From Pseudoalteromonas sp. S16_S37 (GTDB lineage: Bacteria; Pseudomonadota; Gammaproteobacteria; Enterobacterales; Alteromonadaceae): a stretch of DNA of 64,000 nucleotides. This document shows, one piece after another, positions 47,069 to 57,174 of the stretch. The notes beneath the pieces were generated by a model. That model searched no databases and was not told where the DNA came from. It saw only the letters and a program-made list of their open reading frames with translations. A program made the translations under genes and the position numbers. Position 1 is the stretch's first letter; the number at the start of each line of letters is the position of its first letter. The stretch is taken from contig NZ_JAAUWV010000003.1 of the NCBI RefSeq assembly GCF_014694405.1, positions 1-64,000 on the forward strand. Reading direction: 5' to 3'.

Positions 47069-48421
47069 CTATAGACTGCTTGTGAGTGCTTTTGGAAGAT
47101 TCGCTTGTGATAAGGTTAATTCGCTTTGCACAGGCGTCATTTGTTTAATGCCACTTGGACGTGTGAGTAAAAAGCGAGGAGAGATCATTTGTAATTGGCT
47201 ATGGTTTAATGACATAAACTGAATGCCGCCACTTTGCGTGCTGCGTCCACCTGTAGGTAAGCCAATAAGTTGTGCAAAATGGTAATCTTGAACTGTATTG
47301 GCAAAGACGATAGCTGATGAATAAGTGCCTGTGCCAATTAGTAATGACGTTTTGCCGTGATAAAAATTATCGAGTTCTGGCTCTGGCTGAATTAAACGAG
47401 TATTTTCACCTTGTTCTATATCACCAACTATCTGCCCAGGATCTCGGTATTTCAATAGTATTTTTGAACGATAAGTTGAAAAGTGTCTGTAAGGTTTATC
47501 GGCAATGTAGCGCAGAATACCAGCCATCCACATATCGTCATTACCACCACCGTTATTGCGAATGTCGATAACTAAATGGTCCACATTTCTTTCTTTGATT
47601 GCGCTAAAAGTATTGTCCATAAAATCAAGAAACTGTTTGAAATCATCCCAAGCGAACGTATTTACCGTCAGTAAAGCCGTTGTATTGCTGTAGGTAATGT
47701 TAAACGCTTGCGCAAATGATTGTTTAGCAAGGCTGCTCGGAATGGCCGCTTTTGCTTTAACGGTGATATTGTGAATATTATTATTGCGCTCCAGCGTGAT
47801 AGAAAATGTATCCTGAGGACCAAAGGTCATATAAAACAGTCGATTAAACTGGCTTTGCAAAACATTTTCACGAAACGCCAAAGTATCGCCATGTGTGTTT
47901 GTGAGAAGTGTGTTTAAGATAGCTTCGCCACTTTTACCATTAACAGAAACTATTTTAGCCCCTTTATATTGACTATCTTGTTCAGCTAACTCGCTGTTTA
48001 TAATAATTAAACCATCTGATATTTGCACTTCATATGGAAATAAAGCAACGCCTTCGCTTATCCACTGACGCCATTGAGCTGATGAACCGTGTCCCACTTT
48101 TAGGTGACCATCGGCGAGCAAAGAATTAAGTGGCGCCATTTTTTGCCATAATTGCATTGCGCTTAGTGGGGCATTTATTGATGCTTTGATTTGTGCAACA
48201 GTGTTATAAAACTCATCGACATTTTTAACACTATGAGACAAATCTGGGTGAGTTTGGTGTAACCAGTTAAACCATTGCTCAATGTCTTCCAAAGCTTGAG
48301 CGACGCTGAGGTGATGGGCAAATGGTTTTACAGAAGCCTCAGATGCTACTGCGTTGGTGGCAAAGATAAGCATGGCGATGCTTGCAAAAATTAAGCGTAA
48401 TCCATTTTGTAGAGGGCGCAT
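47069..48421 (-). CDS. S41 family peptidase-like exported protein
   Basis: A 450-residue protein with a signal peptide (MRPLQNGLRLIFASIAMLIF, cleavage near VAS). A helical N-terminal domain precedes a C-terminal-processing-protease fold: HLVIDIRNNGGGNDDMWMAG is the conserved S41 strand, and LIGTGTYSSAIVFANTVQDY carries the likely catalytic serine. No clear PDZ domain is seen (IVSVNGKSGEAIL hints at a reduced one). The ATG at 48421, with an AAGGA site, is chosen over starts 16 codons upstream. Substrate unknown; it may be a lipoprotein-free periplasmic hydrolase. Confidence 0.82.
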   Translation of the reverse strand: MRPLQNGLRLIFASIAMLIFATNAVASEASVKPFAHHLSVAQALEDIEQWFNWLHQTHPDLSHSVKNVDEFYNTVAQIKASINAPLSAMQLWQKMAPLNSLLADGHLKVGHGSSAQWRQWISEGVALFPYEVQISDGLIIINSELAEQDSQYKGAKIVSVNGKSGEAILNTLLTNTHGDTLAFRENVLQSQFNRLFYMTFGPQDTFSITLERNNNIHNITVKAKAAIPSSLAKQSFAQAFNITYSNTTALLTVNTFAWDDFKQFLDFMDNTFSAIKERNVDHLVIDIRNNGGGNDDMWMAGILRYIADKPYRHFSTYRSKILLKYRDPGQIVGDIEQGENTRLIQPEPELDNFYHGKTSLLIGTGTYSSAIVFANTVQDYHFAQLIGLPTGGRSTQSGGIQFMSLNHSQLQMISPRFLLTRPSGIKQMTPVQSELTLSQANLPKALTSSL

Positions 48422-48520
48422 TAAGTTTTCCTTGTTTGTTTTCTTCATTAAGACGCGCCACGGTGGCAAAAGGTTTAAAACAATACAACTGCGATAATTT
48501 ACAGGTGTCTAGATTATTGA

Positions 48521-51500
48521 CTAAAAATCAATTTTTGTTGATTCGTTAGCCGCTAGAAGTTGCTCAAATTCTGAAAACGTCATTGGTTTGTAAAACAAGT
48601 ATCCTTGGATCCGATAACAGCCTAAATAGTGTAAGGTTTTCAATTGCTCTTTGGTCTCGACGCCTTCTGTGATCACATCAAAGCCGAGAAAGTTAGCTAA
48701 GCTGCTAATGGTATGTATTAGCACCGGACTTTTTTCATCACTTTCGAGTTTATCAATAAATGTTTTATCTATTTTCAAACAGTCAATGGGCAGCTCTAGC
48801 AACTGATTGAAACAGGTGTAGCCTGTACCAAAATCATCAATGGCAATTTTAAAGCCAATTTCGGCAAGCTCTGCGAGCACATGTTTAACATGTGTTTCAT
48901 TCTTCATTATGGATGTTTCTGTTATTTCTAATAAAATATGGCGGGCAGAGAGGTCATATTTAGCAAGCTCAGAGGTAATAAATTTCAGAAAATCCGGTTG
49001 GCACAACTGGTTATTTGAAATATTGATAGAGATGTATTTTAACAGCCCAGAGTCAATATGCTCGGACATCTTACTTAATTCTCCGAAGGCATGGATTATT
49101 ACCCATTCACCAATTAGATTAATAAGACCAATAGATTCTGCGACGGGTATAAATACCGCAGGAGAAATTTCCCCTCTAGGAGTTGTGCAGCGCAGTAATA
49201 CTTCTCCAGCAATTACTTTATTACTCGATAGGTCCACAATTGGCTGAATGACCAATGAAAAACTTTCATCGTTAATGGCTCGCCTTAAGTCATAGACAAT
49301 ATCGAATTTGTTTTTCATTTGCGAGTCAAGATGTGGGTCATATTCTAAAATTGCATCGCGGCCCTTATCTTTTGCTTCGTACATCGCTGTATCGGCTTTT
49401 CGTACAAGTGTATTGGCACTTTCATATGCACCATAACCCATCGAAAAGCCAATACTGCAGCTTAAATAAACAATTTGATCGAGCACATTGAAGGGCTCTT
49501 TTAGCCGTTGGTTTATTTTATGAGCGAGTGTTTTGACTTGAGCAACATCATCGACATTGTCACACAACACCACAAATTCATCGCCACCAAAACGAGAAAG
49601 CGTATCGCCTGGATTAATAGTTCCTAAAAGGCGGTTTGCAGCCGACACCAACAACATATCGCCAAAGTCGTGACCAAAAATATCGTTGATAGATTTAAAG
49701 TGATCTAAATCGATAAATAACAGCGCAACTTTAGTATTGGTATTATGAGAGCGGCGCAATGCGGTAGATAACCTACGGTGAAACAGAGAGCGATTAGGTA
49801 AATGGGTAAGTGTATCGTGGTTAGCTTGCCATTCGAGCTGCTCATGCTGTTCTTTTTGCTCAGAAATATCAACGATAGTGACGGTTAACACCTGCAAACC
49901 ACTTGAGCTGGTTTTGGCAATTGAAGCATTGGCTGGAAATTCAGAGCCATCTTTTCTATAGCCATATATTTCTTGGCGACTGCCCATTTTGCGTTGCGTA
50001 TCTTTAGCCTGTAAAAACTGCTTAAAGTGCAGGTCATGCTTATCTCTAAAGCGAGGGGGGATCAAATGGATAATATGTAGCCCAATTAACTCTTCAATTT
50101 GCATAACCAAATAAAATAGTTGCAGACTCATTTGCGACAATAATATGCCCTGTTTCATCCGTGGCTATCACAGCGACGTCAGCGTGCGCGAGGACTTGAT
50201 CTGACAGTTGGGGGGTATAGTCGCCCTTAGACTCGTATATCGCTAAATTAGCGTCTTCACTGCCCACAAGCGGGATGATCTTCACTCTAAATTGGTATCC
50301 ATCAGCAGAGTTACCCATCATAAACATGGGCTCTTTGCTGGCGAAATATTCTGTAAGGGCATGTTTTTCTGCCACTAAACCGGTGTGGATATAATCCGGA
50401 AGGTCATATATAGGTTTGTGATTTACTAGGCAGTCCATCACCTCGCGATATGAAAATATTTTAACAAGCTGCCAGCTTGCAATGTTTAACTTGGGCTCCT
50501 CATGTGGCGTAAAGTTGTCTAGCCCAGACTGTTCAAAGTGGTGCTTATATCGATGTGGGATCACAGGCTTGATTTGCCCAAATGATTCAATGATTTCGAA
50601 CTCGCCCGATTGATTGCACCGACTCAAGTAGTTATTAACATAAGCATGATGCGTTATAGGGTCCATTTTGACATGGCCTTGAGGGCTATCTACTTCTATG
50701 GTCTCAAGTGCGCTGATGATTGCGTCGGTGTCTAAGGAGTTAGCTTGCTCAACAGCTTTCGCAAATGCTTTAACACACAAGTAGGTACCTTCGCCAAAAT
50801 TAGTTAAGCCGCCGTTGCGATCTGGTAATAGCCCATCTATCGATTCTAAGCGTTGCAATCGCTCAAGGTAACGTTGGTTTTCTTCTGTGGGTACCGACAT
50901 AAAGTAAGTATTGCTTGAATAAAAGCCACTTTTTACTTCCATCGGTAAGGTTGCGGCCATGACTTCGTCAAAATGGCCCATTACCACTGCCATACGACCT
51001 TTGAGTTTCATTTCAGAAAATTGTGTTAGCAAGTTTACTTGGTCGGCGCCAGCAAAGTAGGACACAAATACATCAGCGCCTGAGGTATAAAGCCGATAAA
51101 GCATACTGCGAAAATCAATCGAACCTTGCTGAAGGTACTCTTCGCCAACTACTTCTCCCCCTATCTGGGCTAGCGCATGCTTGGCCGCATCAATAGAGCC
51201 TCTGGGCCATTCGTAATTGGCGCCCGCGAAGAAAAACTTCATACCATAGCGAGCAGCTATATAGGGGATCATTTTGTCGATTTGCTGATTAGGTAAAGCC
51301 GCAAACGAGAAAAAATACCGCCCCTTAATTGACCCTTCATAAAATGAAAAACTCAGATAAGGAACCTTTTCTACCTCTGCAACATCAAGGTTAACAGCAA
51401 TACGTGAACTCGACAGTAGGTTGCCAATGAGAACATCACAGTGGTATTCATGCACCAGTTTTTTAGCTGCAGGTACGGCTGTTTGTGGCACACTGCCATC

Positions 51501-51617
51501 GTCTAAAATAATCAATTGGAGTTTTTTGCCAAGTACACCACCAGCTTCGTTAATTTCATCACAGGCAATTTTGGTTGCCTTGCTCATCACCTTACCTTTA
51601 CCTATTACGGTGAGCAT
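48521..51617 (-). pseudogene. Substrate-binding/PAS/GGDEF/EAL c-di-GMP protein, frameshifted and 5'-truncated
   Basis: The upstream frame (51617-50094) encodes a periplasmic-binding-type domain (ACDEINEAGGVLGKKLQLII...) and the first half of a PAS domain, ending in ATILFGYAN. The next frame resumes with EELIGLHIIHLIPPRFRDKH, the rest of PAS, then GGDEF (SRFGGDEFVVLCDN; diguanylate cyclase) and EAL (GEVLLRCTTPRGEISPA, IDDFGTGY; phosphodiesterase-type). One extra base near 50098 explains the shift (GCAAATTGAAGAG where GCAAATGAAGAG would keep frame). The signal peptide and first ~30 residues of the binding domain are absent; the frame starts abruptly at the 51.6-kb junction. Confidence 0.85.
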
Positions 51618-54114
51618 TTTAGGAGAGCTAGATTGGGGGCCGGTACTGTCTGGCTACCTTGCAGTGCTTTTACTGGGCAGTGCTTATATGGCCATTGGTC
51701 TTGCGGTGTCTGCACGGTGTGATAATCAAATTGTAAGCTTGTTAGTTGCGAGTGCCGTGTGTGGTGGTTTCTATTTTGTTGGCACAGCGGCTATCACCGA
51801 CTTTTTCACTCATAGTAATGCAGAGCTTTTTCGCCAACTTGGTACTGGTGCGCGTTTTGAAGATATCACCCGAGGCGTGATTGACTTAAGAGACTTGTAT
51901 TATTATGTCTCACTGTGCGTGGTATTTTTAGTATTGAACACCTACTTTCTTGAGCAAGAGCGTTGGGTTTTACACAAGCGCACCACGCATCACAAGCGTT
52001 GGCAGGCAATGAGTGCTTTATTGGCAATCAATGTGCTGGCAGCCAACTTATGGTTAGGGCAGCTCCCCAAGTTACGACTAGACACGACACAAGGCCAACA
52101 GTACTCCATTTCTGACGCCACGCAAATGTACTTGGCGCAATTGCAAGAGCCTTTATTGATCCGTGGTTACTTCAGTGACAAAACTCACCCATTGCTCGCC
52201 CCATTGGTGCCGCAATTAACAGATTTATTGGAAGAGTATCAAGTGGTAGCTGATGGGCGCGTGCGAGTGGAAATTATCGACCCGCAACAGCATCCTGAGC
52301 TTGAAGCGCAGGCCAATCAGCAATTTGGTATTAAACCCGTGCCATTCCAAGTAGCAGACAGATACCAAGCATCGGTTGTCAGCTCTTACTTTAACGTGGT
52401 GGTGCAATATGGTGATGAACATCAAGTGTTAGGCTTTAGAGACTTGATTGAAGTGAATGCCCGAGCAGAGTCTGACGTTGAAGTGTTGCTGCGTAACCCT
52501 GAGCACGATATCACTCGCGCAATCAAATCGGTGCTGCAAGATTACCAAAGCGCGGGCAACCTATTTGATACTGTGCGCCAGCCGCTCACCTTTACTGGTT
52601 ATATCTCAGCGGATGACAAATTGCCTGAACAGTTGGTTACTTTTAAACAAACACTTAACGAGCAACTTCAACAGGTTGAGTTAAAAGCACAAGGCAAATT
52701 TACAATTAACCTGATTGAGCCTGAAGCCAATGGTGGACTGGTAGCTCAACAAATCGGCCAGGATTATGGCTTTGAACCAATGAGCACAAGCTTATTTTCA
52801 AATGAGTCATTTTATTTTTATTTAACGCTGTCAGGTGGTGAGCAAGTTGTACAAATTCCTCTTGAAGATATGCAAGCCTCAAGCTTTGAGCGTAACCTAA
52901 ATGCGGCTATTAAACGCTTTGCCAAAGGCTTTACCAAAAACGTGGCGTTTGTAGCAGCAACTAAGCCTGGTGGCTATGGTATGCCACAAGCCCAGTTTAG
53001 AAATCTTGAGCAGATGTTAGGCGCGCAGCTTAATGTACAAAAAGAGGATTTAACTGATGGACAAGTCTCAGGTGAGGCGGACATCTTGATGCTAATGGCA
53101 CCTGATTCATTGGACGAAAAGCAGTTATTTGCCGTGGATCAGTTCTTGATGAAAGGCGGTACTGTGGTGGCAGCAACTTCGCCGTACAGTGTGGATTTAA
53201 GTCGCGGTACGCTGGCCATGCAACATCATCAAAGCGGCTTAAATGATTGGTTAGCGCATCATGGTTTAACAATCGAAGACAGCTTAGTTATGGACCCAAG
53301 CAATGCGGCATTCCCGATTCCGATAACGCGCAATGTAGGAGGATTCCAATTACAGGAAATGCGCATGCTAGATTACCCATACTTTGTAGATGTCAGAGAT
53401 GGCCTCAACAAAGACAACTTAATTACTTCGCAGTTACCACAGTTGACCATGGCTTGGGCATCGCCTATTGCAGTTGATAAAGCGCGCAGTGACATTGCTT
53501 ACACACCTTTGATTGAAAGCTCCGACAAAGCTTGGACTTCGTCATCTGTTGACATCATGCCAAAGCTCAATGAGCAAGGTGAAGCAAGCTATCTCTCTGA
53601 AAGTGAGACCAGCAAGCGCTTACTGGGTGTTATAGCGCAAGGCAAGTTCAATTCTTTCTTTGCCGATAAAGAAAACCCGTTGTTAACAAAACAGCAAACA
53701 CAAGAAGATGCAGAGCAAGACACTGAGACAGCCCCAGAGCCTCAAACGCTAGAAGTCTCTAGTGTGATCAAACACGCCAGCGACAGCGCTCGGATTATCT
53801 TGTTTAGCTCTAATGATTTTGTACAAGATCAGGTGCTACAGCTGAGCGGGGGCGTATCGCAAAGTGATTATTTAAATGCCCTACAGCTGATGGTAAATGC
53901 AGTGGATTGGGCACTTGAAGATACAGCCTTAATGAGTATTCGCTCACGAGGCAGCTTTAATCGTACTTTGGCGCCATTGGAGCAAAGTGAGCAACAAGCG
54001 TGGGAATATGGCAACTATGCTTTTGCGCTACTGATGCTATTAGCAATGGCGTTTTGGGCACAAATGCAGCGCAAGCGCAAACAGCAGCAGTACCTTGCTT
54101 GGATAGCACAATAG
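51600..54114 (+). pseudogene. 5'-truncated GldF/GldG-type ABC transporter protein
   Basis: The open frame runs from inside the antisense of the neighbouring gene. Homology-like sequence begins at about TLPLPITVSILGELDWGPVL, the middle of an ABC-2 type permease (GldF-like; four remaining membrane segments such as LAVLLLGSAYMAIGLAVSA). From about 52000 it becomes a GldG-like periplasmic domain (LDTTQGQQYSISDATQMYLA, DPQQHPELEAQANQQFGIKP, VVAATSPYSVDLSRGTL) with a C-terminal membrane helix. The N-terminal half of the permease and the ATPase gene are missing. Translation might still start at GTG 51609 or ATG 51688, but a working transporter is unlikely. Confidence 0.8.
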
Positions 54115-54125
54115 GAGTGTAAGTT

Positions 54126-55052
54126 ATGAGTAAATACTTAAATGGTTTATTTGCGTTACTGGCACTGCAACTGACGGTCGCTGGGTGGTTATATTTCAAA
54201 GATGCTCAGCAAGGTGAATTTGTGACTACGCCGATACTGTCGCTGGACGCGCAGAACATAACCCAAGTTGATATTCAACAAGGAGATAAGCAACTTTCAC
54301 TGCATAAAAAAGACGCTGATTGGTATTTAGAAAGCTACCCTGAACTGGCTTTGAATAGCACTCATGTTAATACGGTTATCAATCAACTTAGTGCACTAAA
54401 AGCGGTGTGGCCCGTGGTTGACTCAAAAGCCAGTCATAGTCGGTTTACCGTGGCTGAAGATAACTTTGTCAAACAAGTAACCTACACCTTAAGTGATGGC
54501 ACCAAGCAAACACTACTACTGGGTAAATCACCGAGTTTTAAAAAGCTATATGTACGTAATAGCGAGCAAGATGACGTGTACAGTGTTGAGTTTAGCGCTT
54601 ATCAAGTGAGTGCTGATGCAGATGCTTGGCTGGATAAATCATCGCTTGCTGTAGGTGATATAACACGTATTGAACACAACTCTTTAGTGTTAGAAAAGCA
54701 AAATAAAAAATGGCAGTTGGCAACGTCAATAACACCGCAAGATAGTGAGCAGGAAATTGACTCCCAAAAAGTGCAAAGCGTTGCTGATACCTTCTCACAG
54801 CTTAGTTTTATTACTGTATCAGCACAGCAGTACGAACCAAGCGAGCAGTTGAGTGTGATAGGCAATAATGGCAAGCAATACACGTTTGCGTTTACAGAGC
54901 AAAATGATAGCCGCTTTGTAAAACGCACTGACTTGCCTTATTGGTTTGAAGTATCACAAGCAACCTATGATAGCTTGGCTGATCTCAAGCTAGAGCAGCT
55001 TATTAGCAAACCAAAACAAGATGAAACGCCAGCTGAGTCACTTTCTGAATAA
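54126..55052 (+). CDS. DUF4340 domain-containing protein
   Basis: A 308-residue protein with an N-terminal signal-anchor (YLNGLFALLALQLTVAGWLYF) followed by a DUF4340 domain (ILSLDAQNITQVDIQQGDKQLSLHKKDADWYLE, then TVINQLSALKAVWPVVDS). Proteins of this family usually follow GldF/GldG-type ABC genes, as here: it starts 12 nt after the GldG-like frame with a GGAG site. Function is unknown; with the transporter truncated its partner is probably lost. Confidence 0.85.
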   Translation: MSKYLNGLFALLALQLTVAGWLYFKDAQQGEFVTTPILSLDAQNITQVDIQQGDKQLSLHKKDADWYLESYPELALNSTHVNTVINQLSALKAVWPVVDSKASHSRFTVAEDNFVKQVTYTLSDGTKQTLLLGKSPSFKKLYVRNSEQDDVYSVEFSAYQVSADADAWLDKSSLAVGDITRIEHNSLVLEKQNKKWQLATSITPQDSEQEIDSQKVQSVADTFSQLSFITVSAQQYEPSEQLSVIGNNGKQYTFAFTEQNDSRFVKRTDLPYWFEVSQATYDSLADLKLEQLISKPKQDETPAESLSE

Positions 55053-55074
55053 TCAAGCTTTGCTGTAAATCTGC

Positions 55075-55105
55075 CAAGGCCTTAAGCGCTGCTTAAGGCC
55101 TTTTT
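55075..55105. terminator. Bidirectional terminator
   Basis: AAGGCCTTAAGC pairs with GCTTAAGGCCTT, followed by TTTTT, between the convergent DUF4340 and acetyltransferase genes. Confidence 0.85.
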
Positions 55106-55129
55106 CGGTGCATTGAATCGTGAGTTTGG

Positions 55130-55981
55130 TCAGCCTATTTCAAATGACGTAACACCAAAAATGCGTGCCAGTGGTAAATCCGGACTATCCCCTGTGTACA
55201 TTCGAGCGGTTTCAAATGAGGGTTGCATCTCATAGTGCTGCGCCAAAGCAAGCGCCTTCGCATTTACCTCTGGTACATCCAGAAAAATAGCCTCAGAAGC
55301 AGAGACTTTCGCACTTAAGGCTAAAAATAAAGAATCGGCCAATTCACTACTATCGGCAAATAAAGGTGCAATTTTAAAGCCTGTTTGGCATGGACGAATA
55401 ACACCGTAACCTGCTAGTTGACCTTGCTCTAAGATGCCCAGCGCATAGCAACCCGGTTGTGTGATCCATTGTTGTAAAAAACGTGGGCGTTCGACTGGGA
55501 AAAAATCAGCCTCGTATTGACAGAGCTGCTCAAACGGTAATTCTGATAGCGGCACGATGTTTGGATTAGCGGGAGCGATTGCACCGCCTTTGCCTTCATA
55601 ACGAATATTGCTATAAGCCAGTTTAAATCCTGACTTTTTATAATTGTCTTGCTGCGCAAGCACACCATCAAGGCCAATATTACAGCCCTTTAGATACTCA
55701 AGACCCGCTTGCCAGAGTTGCCAACCATAACCTTGGCCACGATATTCAGGCTTAACGATATAAAACCCCAAAAAACCAAACTCATTGTTGTATTTAACCA
55801 CGGAAATAGAGGCGATAGGCTCACCCCCTAAGTAGCCCATTAAAAAGCCGTTCGAGTCTGCTGCGTAGTAACAGTCGGCGTCACTGAGCCCCGGATTCCA
55901 TCCTTCTTGCGCGGCCCATTCAACAGCGAGTGCCAAATCGGTTTTGCTCATCGTTTTGATTGTAAATTGCGTGTTGTGCAT
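55130..55981 (-). CDS. GNAT family N-acetyltransferase, two-domain type
   Basis: A 283-residue protein. The N-terminal GNAT domain shows FLGFYIVKPEYRGQGYGWQLWQAGLEYL, the acetyl-CoA loop, and LDGVLAQQDNYKKSGFKLAYSN. The C-terminal half (GCYALGILEQGQLAGYGVIR, SEAIFLDVPEVNAKALALA) fits the Acetyltransf_18 extension found in a widespread group of uncharacterised acetyltransferases. The acceptor is unknown. Monocistronic. Confidence 0.88.
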   Translation of the reverse strand: MHNTQFTIKTMSKTDLALAVEWAAQEGWNPGLSDADCYYAADSNGFLMGYLGGEPIASISVVKYNNEFGFLGFYIVKPEYRGQGYGWQLWQAGLEYLKGCNIGLDGVLAQQDNYKKSGFKLAYSNIRYEGKGGAIAPANPNIVPLSELPFEQLCQYEADFFPVERPRFLQQWITQPGCYALGILEQGQLAGYGVIRPCQTGFKIAPLFADSSELADSLFLALSAKVSASEAIFLDVPEVNAKALALAQHYEMQPSFETARMYTGDSPDLPLARIFGVTSFEIG

Positions 55982-56116
55982 GGTATATCCTTAACGCGCC
56001 AAAGTTGGCTTGGTGTTACCATACTAGCAAGCTTGTTTTTGCGCGCAAAGTTTTAAGAACAGCGAAAATTTGAGACTGAATAAATATCGTTAGTTTGGTA
56101 TTTTGAGGTATAGCTG

Positions 56117-56593
56117 ATGAATGGGGCTCAAATAAACATCATGATTGGTTATTTTGTAAAAGGCTTAACATTGGCGTGCTGTTGTTTTGCATTTATTGTA
56201 TGTCTAACTGTTTATAGCGCAGCAAATCCTTCTTTGGCACGAACGTCTCTTGTCCAAGCCGAAGGTTCTCAAGAACAGCAGCGACATTACCAACTGTATA
56301 TGACTTTAGATACTGATGAGTCGGCTGCCATTGAGGTTAAGCAAAAACTTGCTCAGCTTTTCACCGATAAAGCATTGGCGTATACGTCACATGTCGATAT
56401 TTGTGTGTTAGTACTTAACAACCTCATCAGTAAGCAAGCGCAAAATGGGCAGAGATATTTTAACTTAGTTGTCGCATTGTCAAACCGCAAGCGGCATTTG
56501 GAGATGATTAAGCAGCGCTTAGAACAAGCAGGGTTTGTCGGTGGGCACTATTATATGCTGCAAGTAGAGGGGGGGAAAGCATGTCACGGTTGA
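56117..56593 (+). CDS. Hypothetical membrane-anchored protein
   Basis: A 158-residue protein with one N-terminal hydrophobic segment (about residues 11-33, VKGLTLACCCFAFIVCLTVY) and a small soluble domain (RHYQLYMTLDTDESAAIEVK, YFNLVVALSNRKRHLEMIKQ). The soluble part has an alternating strand/helix pattern like a ferredoxin-like fold. A GAGG site precedes the ATG. I do not recognise the family. Its end overlaps the next gene by 13 bp. Confidence 0.6.
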   Translation: MNGAQINIMIGYFVKGLTLACCCFAFIVCLTVYSAANPSLARTSLVQAEGSQEQQRHYQLYMTLDTDESAAIEVKQKLAQLFTDKALAYTSHVDICVLVLNNLISKQAQNGQRYFNLVVALSNRKRHLEMIKQRLEQAGFVGGHYYMLQVEGGKACHG

Positions 56594-56790
56594 GCACGCC
56601 AGTACAGATGTCTCAGTTATATAAAAACTATCATTTCATGTTTTTAGACAAAAGCAACCCATGCTTTTATACGACCAGTCAATATGCCGACAAAATTGAT
56701 TATTCAAGCGTCGATACACTGATAAACCGAGGGTTGGTAGAGCTTTGCGAACAGGGCTTACTTTTTTACCAAATAACGCGATATGCATGA
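56581..56790 (+). CDS. Hypothetical 69-residue protein
   Basis: A small protein (MSRLSTPVQMSQLYKNYHFM...) overlapping the end of the previous gene by 13 bp with a GGGGGGAAAG site, so translational coupling is likely. Predicted as helix plus a DTLINRGLVELCEQGLLFYQ segment that could be a winged-helix-like domain. No family is recognised. Confidence 0.5.
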   Translation: MSRLSTPVQMSQLYKNYHFMFLDKSNPCFYTTSQYADKIDYSSVDTLINRGLVELCEQGLLFYQITRYA

Positions 56791-56977
56791 TGTCCTCACA
56801 GCGATGTGCAAATAACTTAGTTGCAGCTCAAGGTGGGGTGTATGTGAGTGACCACCATGGTGCCTTTAACAATCTTCATTTGGTCGCTCGTTATCTTCAT
56901 GTTGTACAAGTTGATGTTGCTAAACAGTGGCAAACAGTAAGCGTACAAACATCCTTACCATTTGAGAACCCAAAGCC

Positions 56978-57153
56978 AATATGGATAATGACATGGTTGG
57001 TGATGCAAAAGCTTTTTATGAGCTGCTGCAAGCTAAGAAAATTGACATCTGGAAGCGAAATTATTGGTGATCCCAGAGGCTAATCATGAAACAGCATTCC
57101 CAACCACCGCTGTACAGGGGTTGTATTGGATATACAAAAACAACAAAGAATAG
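56978..57153 (+). pseudogene. C-terminal remnant of an esterase
   Basis: One frame reads NMDNDMVGDAKAFYELLQAK and runs to a TGA. Overlapping in the next frame, LLVIPEANHETAFPTTAVQG continues to a stop at 57153. Together these match the end of alpha/beta-fold esterases of the PF00756 type, where the catalytic histidine lies in a PxANHETxFP motif. The frames need one base shift near 57062. Nothing of the N-terminal part is seen between 56790 and 56978. Confidence 0.65.
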
Positions 57154-57174
57154 ACTATAAAATGAAGTAACTAT

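Noticed and set aside
51421-51600. First 60 codons of the long plus-strand frame at the GldG-like gene
   Set aside because: They are the antisense of the periplasmic-binding gene and have no permease-like pattern; real homology starts near the junction.
56745-57083. A 112-codon frame between the small genes and the hydrolase
   Set aside because: Its start lies inside the previous gene and it runs in a different frame from the esterase remnant; no coherent protein pattern.
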